From: an uncultured Rhizobiaceae group bacterium
Lineage (GTDB): Bacteria; Pseudomonadota; Alphaproteobacteria; Rhizobiales; Rhizobiaceae
Reading direction: 5' to 3'
Length of the DNA: 64,000 nt
Assembly: GCA_937930845.1 (NCBI GenBank)
Contig: CALHBJ010000001.1
Location: 248,001-312,000, forward strand
Part shown: piece after piece, positions 34,763-43,992 of the stretch
Position numbering within the stretch: position 1 is the stretch's first letter
Layout of the letters: every line of letters begins with the position of its first letter
Position numbers and translations under genes: made by a program
Notes under the pieces: generated by a model
Database searches by the model: none
Told to the model about the DNA's origin: nothing
What the model saw: the letters and a program-made list of their open reading frames with translations, nothing else

Positions 34763-37018
34763 ATGATGCGGCAAAACGAATTGGTTGAGCGCGTTGCGGC
34801 CTATACAGCTGACGTCGATGAGATGTTGCTCAATCGGGCATATGTGTATGCGATGCACAAGCACCGGCACCAGGTGCGCGCATCGGGCGATCCCTATTTC
34901 AGCCATCCCCTGGAAGTGGCGGCGATTGTCACCGATCTGAAACTGGATCAGGACAGTGTCGTTGCGGCCCTGCTGCACGATACGATTGAAGATACAGACG
35001 CCACCCGCAAGGAAATTGACGCCATGTTTGGCGACAATATTGGCCGCCTGGTGGATGGGCTTACGAAATTGAAACGCATTGATCTGGTTTCCAAGAAAAC
35101 CAGGCAGGGCGAAAACCTGCGGCGGCTCTTGCTGGCGATTGCTGATGATGTGCGCGTTTTGCTGGTCAAGCTGGCTGACCGGCTTCACAACATGCGCACA
35201 TTGCATTTTGTGCCGGAGGAAAAACGCCAACGCATCGCCCAGGAAACCATGGACATATATGCCCCGCTTGCGGGGCGAATGGGGATGCAAAGCCTGCGCG
35301 AAGAACTGGAAGAACTGGCTTTTCAGGCGCTTTATCCGCAGGGCTATAGCCTGATTCACGAAAAACTGGCGGATCTGCGCAAAGACAGCGGAGACGTGAT
35401 TGTCGAGATCGAAAAGACCGTGGTCACCAGTCTTGCAGATCAGAACATCGAAGCCCAGGTAATCAGCCGCAACAAACGCCCCTATTCCATCTTTCGCAAG
35501 ATGGAACGAAACAGCATCAGCTTTGAACAATTGTCTGACCTGATCGGCTTTCGTGTGATCGTAGACGAGCCAGAGGATTGTTACACGGCTCTTGGGGTGG
35601 TTCATCGCCAGTGGCCCGCCGTGCCGGGCCGGTTCAAAGACTATATTTCAACGCCAAAACAAAACGATTATCGGTCCATCCATACGACTGTTGTGGGGCC
35701 GTCCTATCAGCGGGTGGAAATGCAAATCCGCACCCATCACATGCACCAGATTGCCGAGCATGGCATTGCAGCACATGCGCTCTACAAGGACGGCATATTC
35801 TCGCCCAGTGACCCCGGCGCGATGCACAGCGCAGACAGCGCCACAAATATCGACACGGAAAGCCGCTCCTACAGCTGGTTGAAGCGGACTGTTGAAACCC
35901 TTTCCGATGGCGAGCATCCCGACGACCTGATCGAACACACAAGGCTGGAACTGTTCCATGATCAGGTATTTTGTTTCACGCCCAAAGGGCGATTGATTGC
36001 CCTGCCCCAGGGCGCAACGGTGATCGATTTTGCCTATGCAGTGCACACAAATGTGGGCAATTCCTGTGTTGGCAGCCGGGTCAATGGCCGCGCAGTGCCG
36101 GTGGTGACCAAACTGAAAAACGGCGATGAAGTGTTTGTCATTCGTTCTGAAAATCACGTACCGCCCCCTGCCTGGGAAAATGTAGCGGTCACCGGCAAGG
36201 CACGGGCCGGCATCCGCCGCGCCGCCCGAGAGGCACGAACCCAACAATTCTTCGACCTTGGTGAGAAGATTTTGGTTTCAACGTTCCAACGCGCGGGGCA
36301 CAAATTTTTGCATAGTCAGATGGAGAACGTGCTTCCCAAACTGGCGCGCGCATCAGTTTCCGACGCCATTGCAGCCGTTGGCAGTGGCGAATTATTGCCT
36401 GAACATGTGCTCACGGCTGTTCATCCTGATTACCAAAAAGAACGCAGCGAAACCAACAAACCGGCAAGTGGCGAAGGTTGGTTTAATCTGTCCGGCGTTG
36501 CCAACATCATGTTCCGCCTGCCTGGGCGGCGGCGCGACAAATATGCCGAAGCCACCAAAAAACTTACCCAGGCCATCCCCATTCGCGGGGCGGGTGGTGA
36601 CACGCCGGTGAAAATTGATCCCGAATTTGGTGCGGTCCCAGGCGACCGCATCGTTGGCATTTTAAAGCCCGGGGAAGGTGTAACCGTCTATCCAATTCAC
36701 GCAGAAGCGCTTCAACAATTTGAAGATGATGCCGACAACTGGATTGATTTGCGCTGGGATATCGACACGGAAAACCCAGAACGGTTTCCGGCGAAACTGG
36801 AGATCACCGCCATTAATGCGCCGGGCACATTGGCTGAGATCGCCGATATTATTGGGCGCGCAAATTCCAATATTGCAAACATGTTCCTTTCATCTCCCGA
36901 TTCGGGCCTTACAAAGATGGAACTGGGGATTGATGTTTGGGATGCCAAACATCTCAATCGCGTCATCCGCGACATCCGCTCACTATCAGTTGTTACCCAT
37001 GTGCAACGAAAAACTTGA
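34763..37018 (+). CDS. rel: bifunctional (p)ppGpp synthetase/hydrolase (Rel/SpoT)
   Basis: 751 residues. The HD hydrolase domain is active-looking (ALLHDTIEDT near residue 75). The synthetase domain shows RPYSIFRKM, LIGFRVIVD and STPKQNDYRSIHTT. A TGS domain (about 390-450) and a C-terminal ACT domain (about 675-750, ITAINAPGTLAEIADIIG) complete the long form. It makes and degrades the stringent-response alarmone, and as is usual in alphaproteobacteria it is likely the main such enzyme. It is followed by DUF2062 and acpS on the same strand. Confidence 0.97.
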   Translation: MMRQNELVERVAAYTADVDEMLLNRAYVYAMHKHRHQVRASGDPYFSHPLEVAAIVTDLKLDQDSVVAALLHDTIEDTDATRKEIDAMFGDNIGRLVDGLTKLKRIDLVSKKTRQGENLRRLLLAIADDVRVLLVKLADRLHNMRTLHFVPEEKRQRIAQETMDIYAPLAGRMGMQSLREELEELAFQALYPQGYSLIHEKLADLRKDSGDVIVEIEKTVVTSLADQNIEAQVISRNKRPYSIFRKMERNSISFEQLSDLIGFRVIVDEPEDCYTALGVVHRQWPAVPGRFKDYISTPKQNDYRSIHTTVVGPSYQRVEMQIRTHHMHQIAEHGIAAHALYKDGIFSPSDPGAMHSADSATNIDTESRSYSWLKRTVETLSDGEHPDDLIEHTRLELFHDQVFCFTPKGRLIALPQGATVIDFAYAVHTNVGNSCVGSRVNGRAVPVVTKLKNGDEVFVIRSENHVPPPAWENVAVTGKARAGIRRAAREARTQQFFDLGEKILVSTFQRAGHKFLHSQMENVLPKLARASVSDAIAAVGSGELLPEHVLTAVHPDYQKERSETNKPASGEGWFNLSGVANIMFRLPGRRRDKYAEATKKLTQAIPIRGAGGDTPVKIDPEFGAVPGDRIVGILKPGEGVTVYPIHAEALQQFEDDADNWIDLRWDIDTENPERFPAKLEITAINAPGTLAEIADIIGRANSNIANMFLSSPDSGLTKMELGIDVWDAKHLNRVIRDIRSLSVVTHVQRKT

Positions 37019-37147
37019 CGTTGACCAATTGCGCAACCACCTAATCGTCACAAACCCGATGTTAAGAGACATGGGGTACAGTTCGAGGGCTGAACGGGAT
37101 TCAACAGACTTTAACAAGCTGAATCCAGATAGATTGAAGTGCCGCGT

Positions 37148-37804
37148 ATGTTGTTGAAAAGGCGCAAGCCTCCGACATGGTTTGAATATTTCCGCATCTC
37201 CCTGTGGCCCCGCCGGTCCTGGATGAGATCGGGTCAATATGTCACCAAACGGGTGCTTCGGATCACTGCATCGCCCCATGCGGTTGCAGCGGGCGTGGCG
37301 GCAGGTGTGTTCACATCCTTCACGCCGTTTATGGGATTTCATTTCGTCATTGCAGCGCTGGTAGCCTTTTTGGTGCGCGGCAATATGATTGCCTCGGCGC
37401 TGGGCACATTTTTTGGCAACCCGCTGAGTTTTCCGATCATCTGGGCAGCGACCTATGGCTTTGGCCGACATGTCCTGGGATATAATACCGCCGATGGGGA
37501 TGCCGTCCCTCCCCTGGGCGAGGCGATGTCACAGATTATAGATGCATGTTATGCGCTCAATGGCGGCAAGGTGATGCAGGCGATTAACGACATATGGGAA
37601 CCGATTTTGTACCCGATGATGATCGGCGGATTCATCATCGGCCCGCTTGTTGGTTTCATCGTTTACATGATCACCAAACGCGGCGCTCTGCTGTTTCGCG
37701 AAAAGCGCCGCAACAAATTGATGGCGAAGGCGGCACTGATCCGTGACCGCGCCCGCGCTGCATCGGAAAACAAAGCGATGTCCAACCATGGTCAAAGTGC
37801 ATGA
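37148..37804 (+). CDS. DUF2062 membrane protein
   Basis: About 218 residues. The DUF2062 region has hydrophobic segments around 50-110 ([21 protein letters not shown], read with a break, and [19 protein letters not shown]) and 150-180. The C-terminus is basic and Ala-rich, and the function is unknown. ATG at 37148 is chosen over a GTG three codons upstream. Its stop overlaps acpS as ATGA. The 129-bp gap after rel shows nothing else clear. Confidence 0.88.
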   Translation: MLLKRRKPPTWFEYFRISLWPRRSWMRSGQYVTKRVLRITASPHAVAAGVAAGVFTSFTPFMGFHFVIAALVAFLVRGNMIASALGTFFGNPLSFPIIWAATYGFGRHVLGYNTADGDAVPPLGEAMSQIIDACYALNGGKVMQAINDIWEPILYPMMIGGFIIGPLVGFIVYMITKRGALLFREKRRNKLMAKAALIRDRARAASENKAMSNHGQSA

Positions 37805-38202
37805 TCATCGGGCTGGGCAGTGATTTAATTGATATCCGCCGGGTTGAGAAATCTCTGGAACGGTTTGGTGAGCGCTTCACCCACCGCATATTTACCGAAA
37901 TCGAACGCGCCAAGTCCGAGCGCCGCAAAGAACGCGCCGCGTCCTACGCCAAGCGGTTTGCGGCCAAAGAGGCTTGTTGCAAGGCGCTGGGCACTGGCAT
38001 TTCCAATGGGGTTTTCTGGCGTGATATGGGCGTGGTCAATCTGCCCGGCGGACAACCCACAATGCACCTGACCGGTGGCGCACAAGAACGATTGCTTGCC
38101 CTGATGCCGCCCGGTCTTGTCCCCGTGGTTCACTTGACGATCACCGACGATTATCCTCTGGCGCAAGCCTTTGTGATTATCGAAGCGCTGCCCGCATCGT
38201 AA
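37801..38202 (+). CDS. acpS: holo-[acyl-carrier-protein] synthase
   Basis: Transfers 4'-phosphopantetheine from CoA to acyl carrier protein. It has 133 residues. Metal ligands Asp8 (GLGSDLIDI) and Glu57 ([15 protein letters not shown]) are both present. It overlaps the DUF2062 gene by 4 bp and converges on smpB. It is usually followed by lepB in related genomes; that link is broken here. Confidence 0.96.
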   Translation: MIIGLGSDLIDIRRVEKSLERFGERFTHRIFTEIERAKSERRKERAASYAKRFAAKEACCKALGTGISNGVFWRDMGVVNLPGGQPTMHLTGGAQERLLALMPPGLVPVVHLTITDDYPLAQAFVIIEALPAS

Positions 38203-38234
38203 TGGAAGTTGGCCGGCCATATCCGGCATAGGCC

Positions 38235-38714
38235 TCAACCCCGGTCACGCAACAAGCGACCCTTCTCCCGGTTCCAGTCCCGGTTTTTCTCGGTCTGGCG
38301 TTTGTCATGGACCTTTTTACCCTTGGCCAGGGCGATCTGTAGTTTAGCCAGCCCGCGCGCGGTAAAATACAGTTTCAGCGGCACGACCGTCATGCCATCG
38401 CGGGCGATGGATTGGGACAAACGCACGATTTCGCGGGCCGACATCAACAATTTCCGGCGGCGGCGCGGTTCGTGATTAAAGCGGTTGGCCTGAAGATATT
38501 CAGGGATGTGGCAATTGATCAGCCACAATTCTCCGTCTTCAAAACTGACATAGCTTTCGGCAATATTTGCTTTGCCGGTGCGCAGGGATTTCACCTCCGT
38601 ACCGGTGAGCATAAGCCCTGCCTCAAAAGTGTCCTCAATGGCAAAATTATAGCGCGCCTTGCGGTTCTCAGCGATAATTTTGCCGGGTTCGTCCGGCTTT
38701 TTCCTGGGCGCCAT
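38235..38714 (-). CDS. smpB: SsrA-binding protein
   Basis: Binds tmRNA and delivers it to stalled ribosomes. It has 159 residues. Conserved parts: [29 protein letters not shown] and the basic tail [17 protein letters not shown]. It lies 14 bp downstream of dapA. Confidence 0.97.
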   Translation of the reverse strand: MAPRKKPDEPGKIIAENRKARYNFAIEDTFEAGLMLTGTEVKSLRTGKANIAESYVSFEDGELWLINCHIPEYLQANRFNHEPRRRRKLLMSAREIVRLSQSIARDGMTVVPLKLYFTARGLAKLQIALAKGKKVHDKRQTEKNRDWNREKGRLLRDRG

Positions 38715-38728
38715 GGAAAGGTATGTAC

Positions 38729-39616
38729 CTAGTTGGTGAGGCCCGCATGGACCAGTGCTGCATCGATCACAGATTGGGTTGATGCCTCAATGGGAACCAG
38801 CGGACTGCGCTGTGAATTGTTCATTTTGCCCATGACGTTGAGCGCATATTTTGCGCCTCCTGGATTGGGTTCAATGAACAAGGCGTTGTGCAGCGGCAAC
38901 AGACGATCCTGCAAAACCCGTGCTTTGGCATAATCATTATCAGCCATGGCTCTTTGAAATTCTGAGCAAAGTGCCGGGGCCACATTGGCGGTTACAGAAA
39001 TACAACCGACACCGCCATGGGCGTGAAAACCCAGTGCTGTGGCATCGTCACCGGTGAGTTGCACAAAATCATGGCCGCAAGTGGCGCGTTGTTCGCTCAC
39101 ACGCTCCACCTGGGCGGTGGCATCTTTCACACCCACAATGTTTGAATGGGCATGGGCCAGCTCGCCCATGGTTTCTGCGGTCATGTCGATAATGGAACGG
39201 CCTGGAATATTATAGATGAACAGCGGCAGGCTCATGCACTCGGCTATGGCTGCAAAATGGGCTTTCAGGCCACGCTGGTTTGGCTTGTTGTAATAGGGTG
39301 TGACAACCAAAACACCGTCGGCGCCGACTTTTTCTGCGTGTTGCGCAAAATCAATGCTTTCAGCCGTATTGTTGGAACCGGCACCGGCCATCACCGGCAC
39401 ACGGCCATTGGAAACGCTGACGCAAATTTCCACAACGCGCTTGTGCTCGTCGTGGGACAAAGTGGGCGATTCCCCTGTGGTGCCAACCGGCACAAGACCA
39501 TTGGTGCCCTGCTGAATTTGCCATTCCACGAACTCGCCAAAGGCTTTTTCGTCCACTGAACCATCATCAGCAAAGGGGGTAACAAGCGCGGTTATGGAAC
39601 CGTGAAAACTGGACAT
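38729..39616 (-). CDS. dapA: 4-hydroxy-tetrahydrodipicolinate synthase
   Basis: First committed step of lysine and meso-diaminopimelate synthesis: pyruvate plus aspartate semialdehyde. It has about 295 residues. The Schiff-base Lys is in [10 protein letters not shown], the catalytic Tyr in FIYNIPGRS and the Thr pair in [10 protein letters not shown]. The ATG at 39616 is about nine bases after AGGAG, and the ATG at 39622 is only three bases from it, so the former is more likely. Confidence 0.96.
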   Translation of the reverse strand: MSSFHGSITALVTPFADDGSVDEKAFGEFVEWQIQQGTNGLVPVGTTGESPTLSHDEHKRVVEICVSVSNGRVPVMAGAGSNNTAESIDFAQHAEKVGADGVLVVTPYYNKPNQRGLKAHFAAIAECMSLPLFIYNIPGRSIIDMTAETMGELAHAHSNIVGVKDATAQVERVSEQRATCGHDFVQLTGDDATALGFHAHGGVGCISVTANVAPALCSEFQRAMADNDYAKARVLQDRLLPLHNALFIEPNPGGAKYALNVMGKMNNSQRSPLVPIEASTQSVIDAALVHAGLTN

Positions 39617-39789
39617 CGTCATTCTCTCCTACTTCCCCGGCATTGGAACAAACAAAAAATTGAACCCGTGCGGGGAGCGTCTGCGTATGCGGGACACAAA
39701 TGGCCCACATTATTGCTGCTCAATTGGCGCGACCATAAGACCGTGCCCGTTCGTGAGCAAGCGCGAAAGGTGCAATGCAACCAATGTTC

Positions 39790-39805
39790 GTAACCATTCG
39801 TTAAC
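39790..39805 (+). promoter_or_regulatory. possible CtrA-like site upstream of slt
   Basis: GTAA, seven bases, then TTAAC matches the CtrA box TTAA-N7-TTAAC except for one base. It lies about 93 bp upstream of the transglycosylase start, in the divergent dapA/slt gap. Two direct copies of CTGTTTGA 14 bp apart lie just downstream. The score is weak. Confidence 0.25.
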
Positions 39806-39897
39806 GCGCTCGAAACCTGTTTGAGGCAAACTGTTTGATCAATCGACAATCCCCTTGGTTTGCGAATTTAAACCGTTCGAGAACGAGAAGTTCAGTT

Positions 39898-41982
39898 ATG
39901 CGTATTCCGTTATCTCTCCCAGGTGCGTGGGCCCGCGCCACCACAGTTACAACCAGCATTGCTGCGGCAACTTTGATGCTTGCAGGAACAGCAACCATTG
40001 AACCCGCTTTTGCGCAAAAAACCGGGTCGATTGGCAGCTATGCGAGTTCGGCAGGCCTGGCGCGTGTGGCCGGTGGTCGTAGTCTGGCTGACATCAAGCC
40101 CGCGTCCAAAACACTTAAACTTGGGCTGAATGCCCTCGACAAGAACGATACGGCCACAGCACTGCGCGCGCGAAGCGCCCTGAGAGCCGGTACGCTTGAG
40201 CGCAAGATCATGGCATGGGCCATTGCTGTGGATGGCAATAATGTGCCGGCTGAAACACTGGTTTCGATCATGAATGATCTGAGCCACTGGCCGCGGCTGC
40301 GATCAATGCGGCTGAATGTGGAAAAGGCGCTTGCCAAATCCGGCGGCTCAGAAGCCCTTCGCATCGCGTTTAGTCAATCGCTTCCCGAAGACATTGATAC
40401 GGCCATCAAGGTTGCCCGTGCCTATGCCAGTGGTGGCGACAAGGCGCGCGCCCGGCAGGCAATTGCCTCCCATTGGCGCGCATCAAAGCTCACCAAGTCC
40501 CAGGAAGCTACAATTCTTTCTCGTTTGGGCAATGTGCTGACCCGCGACGACCACCGTGAACGGGTTGAATATCTGCTGGGCAAAAACCGCCTGCGCGCGG
40601 CGCAGCGCATCGCCGGACGCGCCGGGATGACCCGCCTGGTCAATGCACGTGTTGCGGTTCACCGCAAACAGGCCAACGCAGCTAAAGCGCTGGCAGCTGT
40701 GCCTGGACAACAGAAAACCCATCCGAACTATTTGTTCAGCAAGGCTAAATATCTGCGCCGCAAGGGGCAGATTTCCAATGCGGCAAACACGCTTCTATCT
40801 ATAGATACAAGACAGGTGCGCGGCGCGGCCTCTGATGAATTGTGGATTGAGAAACGCATTCTTTCATCGGATTTGCTGGAAGCGGGTAAAAGCAGGCTTG
40901 CCTACAAACTGGCCTCACGAAATGTGGCTGGCAGCCCGCGGCGCTGGCTCGACGCAGAATTTTATGCCGGGTGGATTGCCCTGCGCAAACGCAATGCCCC
41001 CAAAGTGGCAATCCGGCACTTTGAGCGGCTTGTTTCGAAAGCGGGAACACCGCTGAGCAAATCTCGTGGGCATTACTGGTCCGGGCGGGCGTTTGAGGCG
41101 ATGGGACAAAAATCGTCTGCAAACACTGCCTACACACGCGCGGCACGGTATGACACGAGTTACTATGGCCAATTGGCGGCTCTGAAACTTGGCCGCAAGG
41201 GCATTTCGATTTCCCGAGCTGGCGCAAGTGCGCAGGACCGTGCCAGCTTTGCCCGTTACGAATTTACCCAGGCGATTGCAAAGCTTGAATCCGCCGGCCA
41301 TCCGCGCCGGGCGCGCACTTTTTACCGCCACCTTGCCGGACAGATGAAAAACCCTGGAGAAATTGCTCTCCTGGCATTACGTGCGGAAAAACGCCGCGAC
41401 TACCAATTGTCGCTTCAAGTGGGCAAACGTGCCTTCATTCGCGGCATGGATGTGGACACCCTCGCCTGGCCACTGGGCGCTATCTCCAAGGGCACGAAAA
41501 CCAGCGGCCCCGGATTGCCCATGGCCTATGCGATTGCCCGCCAGGAAAGCACGTTCCAAATCGATGCCCGTTCTTCTGCCGATGCGCTGGGCCTGATGCA
41601 ATTGTTACCCGGCACGGCCAAACGTGTCGCACGGGGACTTGGATTGAAATATTCCCGCCGCCGCCTTGTCACTGATGGCAGTTATAATGCGCGTTTGGGA
41701 ACGGCCTATCTTGATCAGCAGATGGACAAGTTTGGTGGGTCGTTCATTTTGACCTTCTCTGCCTATAATGCAGGCCCGCGCCGCGCTAGCGAGTGGATTG
41801 AACGGTTTGGAGACCCACGCGGAAAGCCGCTCGATTTCGTGATTGACTGGGTGGAGCAGATCCCGTTCTCGGAAACCCGCAATTACGTCCAGCGCGTGAT
41901 GGAGAATTATCAGGTCTATAAAACGCGGATCAAAGGTGAGCGGCTGACAATTGACCGTGATTTGCGGGCCGGACGCAGCTAG
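39898..41982 (+). CDS. slt: soluble lytic murein transglycosylase
   Basis: About 694 residues, exported. The signal sequence (to EPAFA-QK, about residue 40) follows the ATG at 39898, which has GAGAAG upstream; an earlier in-frame start would bury the signal. A long helical superhelix (about 60-520, Ala/Arg/Lys-rich) precedes the catalytic SLT domain. The catalytic Glu is in ARQESTFQIDARS, with GLMQLLPGTAKR and SAYNAGPRRASEW. It cleaves peptidoglycan glycan strands, forming anhydromuramic ends. Confidence 0.94.
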   Translation: MRIPLSLPGAWARATTVTTSIAAATLMLAGTATIEPAFAQKTGSIGSYASSAGLARVAGGRSLADIKPASKTLKLGLNALDKNDTATALRARSALRAGTLERKIMAWAIAVDGNNVPAETLVSIMNDLSHWPRLRSMRLNVEKALAKSGGSEALRIAFSQSLPEDIDTAIKVARAYASGGDKARARQAIASHWRASKLTKSQEATILSRLGNVLTRDDHRERVEYLLGKNRLRAAQRIAGRAGMTRLVNARVAVHRKQANAAKALAAVPGQQKTHPNYLFSKAKYLRRKGQISNAANTLLSIDTRQVRGAASDELWIEKRILSSDLLEAGKSRLAYKLASRNVAGSPRRWLDAEFYAGWIALRKRNAPKVAIRHFERLVSKAGTPLSKSRGHYWSGRAFEAMGQKSSANTAYTRAARYDTSYYGQLAALKLGRKGISISRAGASAQDRASFARYEFTQAIAKLESAGHPRRARTFYRHLAGQMKNPGEIALLALRAEKRRDYQLSLQVGKRAFIRGMDVDTLAWPLGAISKGTKTSGPGLPMAYAIARQESTFQIDARSSADALGLMQLLPGTAKRVARGLGLKYSRRRLVTDGSYNARLGTAYLDQQMDKFGGSFILTFSAYNAGPRRASEWIERFGDPRGKPLDFVIDWVEQIPFSETRNYVQRVMENYQVYKTRIKGERLTIDRDLRAGRS

Positions 41983-42138
41983 TGTCCCCATAGCAATTCG
42001 CTATCCTTCTGTTTTAGCTTGGTTTCTCAATGATCATGCAATTTGTCTTCGACTGACAAAACTATGGACCCCTGCCCGCGCGACAGCTAGGTTCGGCACG
42101 ACTATTCGATTGACCATCTGATCAGGTTTATTTGCCAC

Positions 42139-43077
42139 TTGTCCCAAACCGATACCAAATCCACCGAAGGGCTGGGCTATTCCAAACGCCACACCCGCGC
42201 CTCTGCCTTGGATGGCACTGTGTTAAACGGGGTGCGTTTTGACCTTCAGCACCCGTCTTCATGGCGGCGCTCACGCTTGCCCCAAAACAAAACCCCCTTG
42301 CTGTGTATTCCAAGTGAGTTGGGCACAATCGCGGAATACCAGAATTTGGTGAATGCGATGGCGCCGCATCCCGGCGCGCCCAAGACCATCTTCATGTATG
42401 ACCAGCGCGGGCGGGGCACTTCGAGCGAAGGGGCGATAAAAGATTCCAACACGCTGACTGATGCCAACGACCTCATCAGTTTTTGCGATGCCCATGGGCT
42501 TCACCATTGCGATGTGCTTGTCACGGGCCGCTCATCGTTCAGCATGTTTTTAACCGGGCCAAACCGCCCTTCCCTGTTTCGACGTCTGGTGTTGAACGAG
42601 GCAGCCCCTGAATTTGATGCCGTTGGCATTGCCCGCATGGGCATGGCTGAAAGGCGCGCCAATTTGCCGCCCACATGGCAAGAGGCCGAAGCCCAGGTAA
42701 AGCGATTGAAACAAGATGAGTTTACTGGAATTTCCGATGAGGACTGGTACTTTCTCACCCATACCAAATGGCAAGACAAGGATGGCAAGCCCGGCGTAAC
42801 CCACGAACCGACACTGAGCAGGTTGTCGAATTCGGAAAATTTTGACAGTCGGCAACCGGAAGTCTGGGCCGAGTTTCGGTTGTTCAATAATTGTCCAACG
42901 CTTTGGATCGAAGGCGAAAATTCTTCTCTTTTGTCCGAACAGATTTCAACGAAACTGACACGCCAGCAAAACCGGGTGTCGACCATCAAGGTTGCCGGAC
43001 AGGGCCATGCGCCTTTGTTACATACAGGGAAACTCCCCGAAACGATCTGCGACTTTTTGGGCGCTGAAGTTTCGTGA
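42139..43077 (+). CDS. alpha/beta-hydrolase-fold protein with altered active-site motifs
   Basis: About 312 residues. The fold is recognisable: IPSELGTIAEY after strand 3, YDQRGRGTS, and a late His in GQGHAPLL. The nucleophile elbow reads TGRSSFSMF, so the usual last Gly of GxSxG is Phe. The expected acid position reads GENSSLL rather than a Gly-x-x-Asp pattern. Activity may be altered. The only start near the domain is TTG at 42139 without a clear ribosome site, so the start is uncertain. It lies 18 bp before an FAH-family gene, probably in one transcript. Confidence 0.75.
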   Translation: MSQTDTKSTEGLGYSKRHTRASALDGTVLNGVRFDLQHPSSWRRSRLPQNKTPLLCIPSELGTIAEYQNLVNAMAPHPGAPKTIFMYDQRGRGTSSEGAIKDSNTLTDANDLISFCDAHGLHHCDVLVTGRSSFSMFLTGPNRPSLFRRLVLNEAAPEFDAVGIARMGMAERRANLPPTWQEAEAQVKRLKQDEFTGISDEDWYFLTHTKWQDKDGKPGVTHEPTLSRLSNSENFDSRQPEVWAEFRLFNNCPTLWIEGENSSLLSEQISTKLTRQQNRVSTIKVAGQGHAPLLHTGKLPETICDFLGAEVS

Positions 43078-43095
43078 TCTGACAGGAAAACAAAT

Positions 43096-43956
43096 ATGCG
43101 AATCGTGACCTTTCAATCCGCAAACCAAACCGGCCAGCGGCTGGGTGTGTTTGAGGGTGATATTCTCGTTGATGTAACGGAAGCGATGGGCACCCATTCG
43201 CTCAAACAGATATTGGCGGACGAACGTCTGTCCGAAATGGAAACTGCTGTGGCGGCACCATCCAGCCTGCCGGTGACGGACTACCGTTTGGATTTGCCGC
43301 TTCCAGATCCGGGCCGCATCTTCTGCATCGGGGTGAATTACATGAACCGCAATGAAGAATATAAGGACGGCACCGCGGCCCCCACCAACCCGTCTGTGTT
43401 CATGCGCGGGCCGCTTTCATTTGTGCCCCATGGCCGCCCCATGGTCATCCCACCGGAATCAGAGCAATTGGACTATGAGGGCGAGATCGTGCTGGTAATC
43501 GGAAGGCCAGGCCGCCGCATCACACAAGCCAAGGCGATGGACCATGTGGCAGGCCTTACCATCATGAATGAAGGTACAATTCGCGACTGGGTGCGCCACG
43601 CCAAATTCAATGTGACCCAGGGCAAGAATTTTGATCGCACCGGCGGCATTGGTCCCTGGATCGAGACTGATCTTAGCCTGGTTGATGTCAATAACATGCA
43701 GGTTGAAACACGGGTGAATGGGGAATTGCGTCAGAGCGATACCACGGCCTCAATGGCGTTTCCCTTTGCAAAGATTGTCGAATATCTCTCCACATTCACA
43801 ACGCTTCAGCCCGGCGACCTCATTGCCACCGGAACACCAACCGGCGCGGGCGCGCGGTTTGACCCACCCATATGGCTGAAAGAAGGTGATGAGGTTGAAG
43901 TCACCGTGGAAGGCGTTGGATCGCTGGTGAACGGTGTGGTGGCTGAACAGGTTTAG
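43096..43956 (+). CDS. fumarylacetoacetate hydrolase-family protein
   Basis: 286 residues. The FAH core shows FCIGVNYMNRNEEY, the metal-binding DYEGEIVLVIG, TIMNEGTIRDW and the end GDLIATGTPTGAG. Members cleave acylpyruvates or decarboxylate oxaloacetate-like acids in aromatic catabolism. The upstream hydrolase makes a meta-cleavage-like pair possible, but no ring-cleavage dioxygenase is in view. It converges on the ABC gene that follows. Confidence 0.9.
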   Translation: MRIVTFQSANQTGQRLGVFEGDILVDVTEAMGTHSLKQILADERLSEMETAVAAPSSLPVTDYRLDLPLPDPGRIFCIGVNYMNRNEEYKDGTAAPTNPSVFMRGPLSFVPHGRPMVIPPESEQLDYEGEIVLVIGRPGRRITQAKAMDHVAGLTIMNEGTIRDWVRHAKFNVTQGKNFDRTGGIGPWIETDLSLVDVNNMQVETRVNGELRQSDTTASMAFPFAKIVEYLSTFTTLQPGDLIATGTPTGAGARFDPPIWLKEGDEVEVTVEGVGSLVNGVVAEQV

Positions 43957-43992
43957 AAGCCTTTTTAGCTAACACAGTCACCATTCAACTCA

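Noticed and set aside
34661-35605. 314-residue minus-strand frame opposite the start of rel
   Set aside because: No recognisable domain; covers the rel HD domain and crosses its promoter region.
41990-42004. Terminator after slt (ATAGC-AATTC-GCTAT)
   Set aside because: Only a five-pair AT-rich stem with a broken T-run; too weak to call.
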